Below the pieces are notes generated by a model. It saw only the letters and a program-made list of their open reading frames with translations, had not been told where the DNA came from and searched no databases. From contig NZ_JAFEJS010000004.1 in assembly GCF_018555385.1 (NCBI RefSeq), forward strand, positions 124,001 to 188,000: 64,000 bases of DNA, in the 5' to 3' direction. Source of the DNA: Bifidobacterium santillanense. Lineage in GTDB: Bacteria; Actinomycetota; Actinomycetes; Actinomycetales; Bifidobacteriaceae. A program made the position numbers and the translations under genes. This document shows, in pieces, positions 60,913 through 64,000 of this stretch. Position 1 is the stretch's first letter. Every line of letters starts with the position of its first letter.

Positions 60913-64000
<3,088 letters not shown>

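Overview
The window reads as chromosomal DNA of a high-GC actinobacterium, most likely Bifidobacterium or a close Bifidobacteriaceae relative (inference from gene content). Supporting features are the MEP isoprenoid genes, an anaerobic class III ribonucleotide reductase with its activase, an AdnAB-like helicase-nuclease pair, a DUF3052 protein, LacI-controlled sugar transport without its own ATPase, and a very large 2-hydroxyacyl-CoA dehydratase activator fusion. No rRNA, CRISPR array, transposase or recognisable integrase was seen.

Layout. 1-4.5 kb: leftward operon of a DivIVA-domain protein, dxr and ispG, followed by a cut-off membrane protein. 4.7-8 kb: tRNA-Val, DUF3052, a Lon-like membrane protease and a DUF2342 protein. 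8-12.6 kb: MarR regulator with a heterodimeric ABC exporter in one overlapping operon, with two matching palindromes upstream. 12.8-13.3 kb: broken MerR-type gene. 13.5-20.2 kb: GCS2-type ligase, a cluster of hairpins, and the 1701-residue activator fusion. 20.5-27 kb: sugar ABC transporter (two permeases, lipoprotein), divergent GH31 glycosidase and LacI regulator, with the same palindrome at both promoters. 27-31.2 kb: nrdD and nrdG with two NrdR-type boxes upstream and a large inverted-repeat structure between the genes, then xseB. 31.2-34 kb: xseA, an endonuclease/exonuclease/phosphatase-family membrane protein, and tRNA-Arg(CCU).

34-45.2 kb is the accessory part. The 3' half of tRNA-Arg plus its terminator occurs three times: in the tRNA gene, near 42.96 kb and near 45.07 kb. 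This is the footprint expected of two elements integrated in tandem at the tRNA 3' end. The first (~9 kb) carries a self-contained cellobiose/beta-glucoside PTS operon (IIC, IIB, IIA, 6-phospho-beta-glucosidase, HPr, enzyme I, ROK sugar kinase) with two paralogous GntR regulators. The second (~2 kb) carries an AlbA_2/ATPase-fold regulator whose 3' end lies in helically phased direct repeats. A shared 18-mer and related palindromes lie near both outer ends.

45.2-64 kb returns to core genes: Ppx/GppA phosphatase, aminotransferase, Gfo/Idh/MocA oxidoreductase, MFS transporter with GNAT acetyltransferase, AdnB- and AdnA-like helicase-nucleases, a two-gene LRV/FHA unit, and the 3' part of rpoC running off the right edge.
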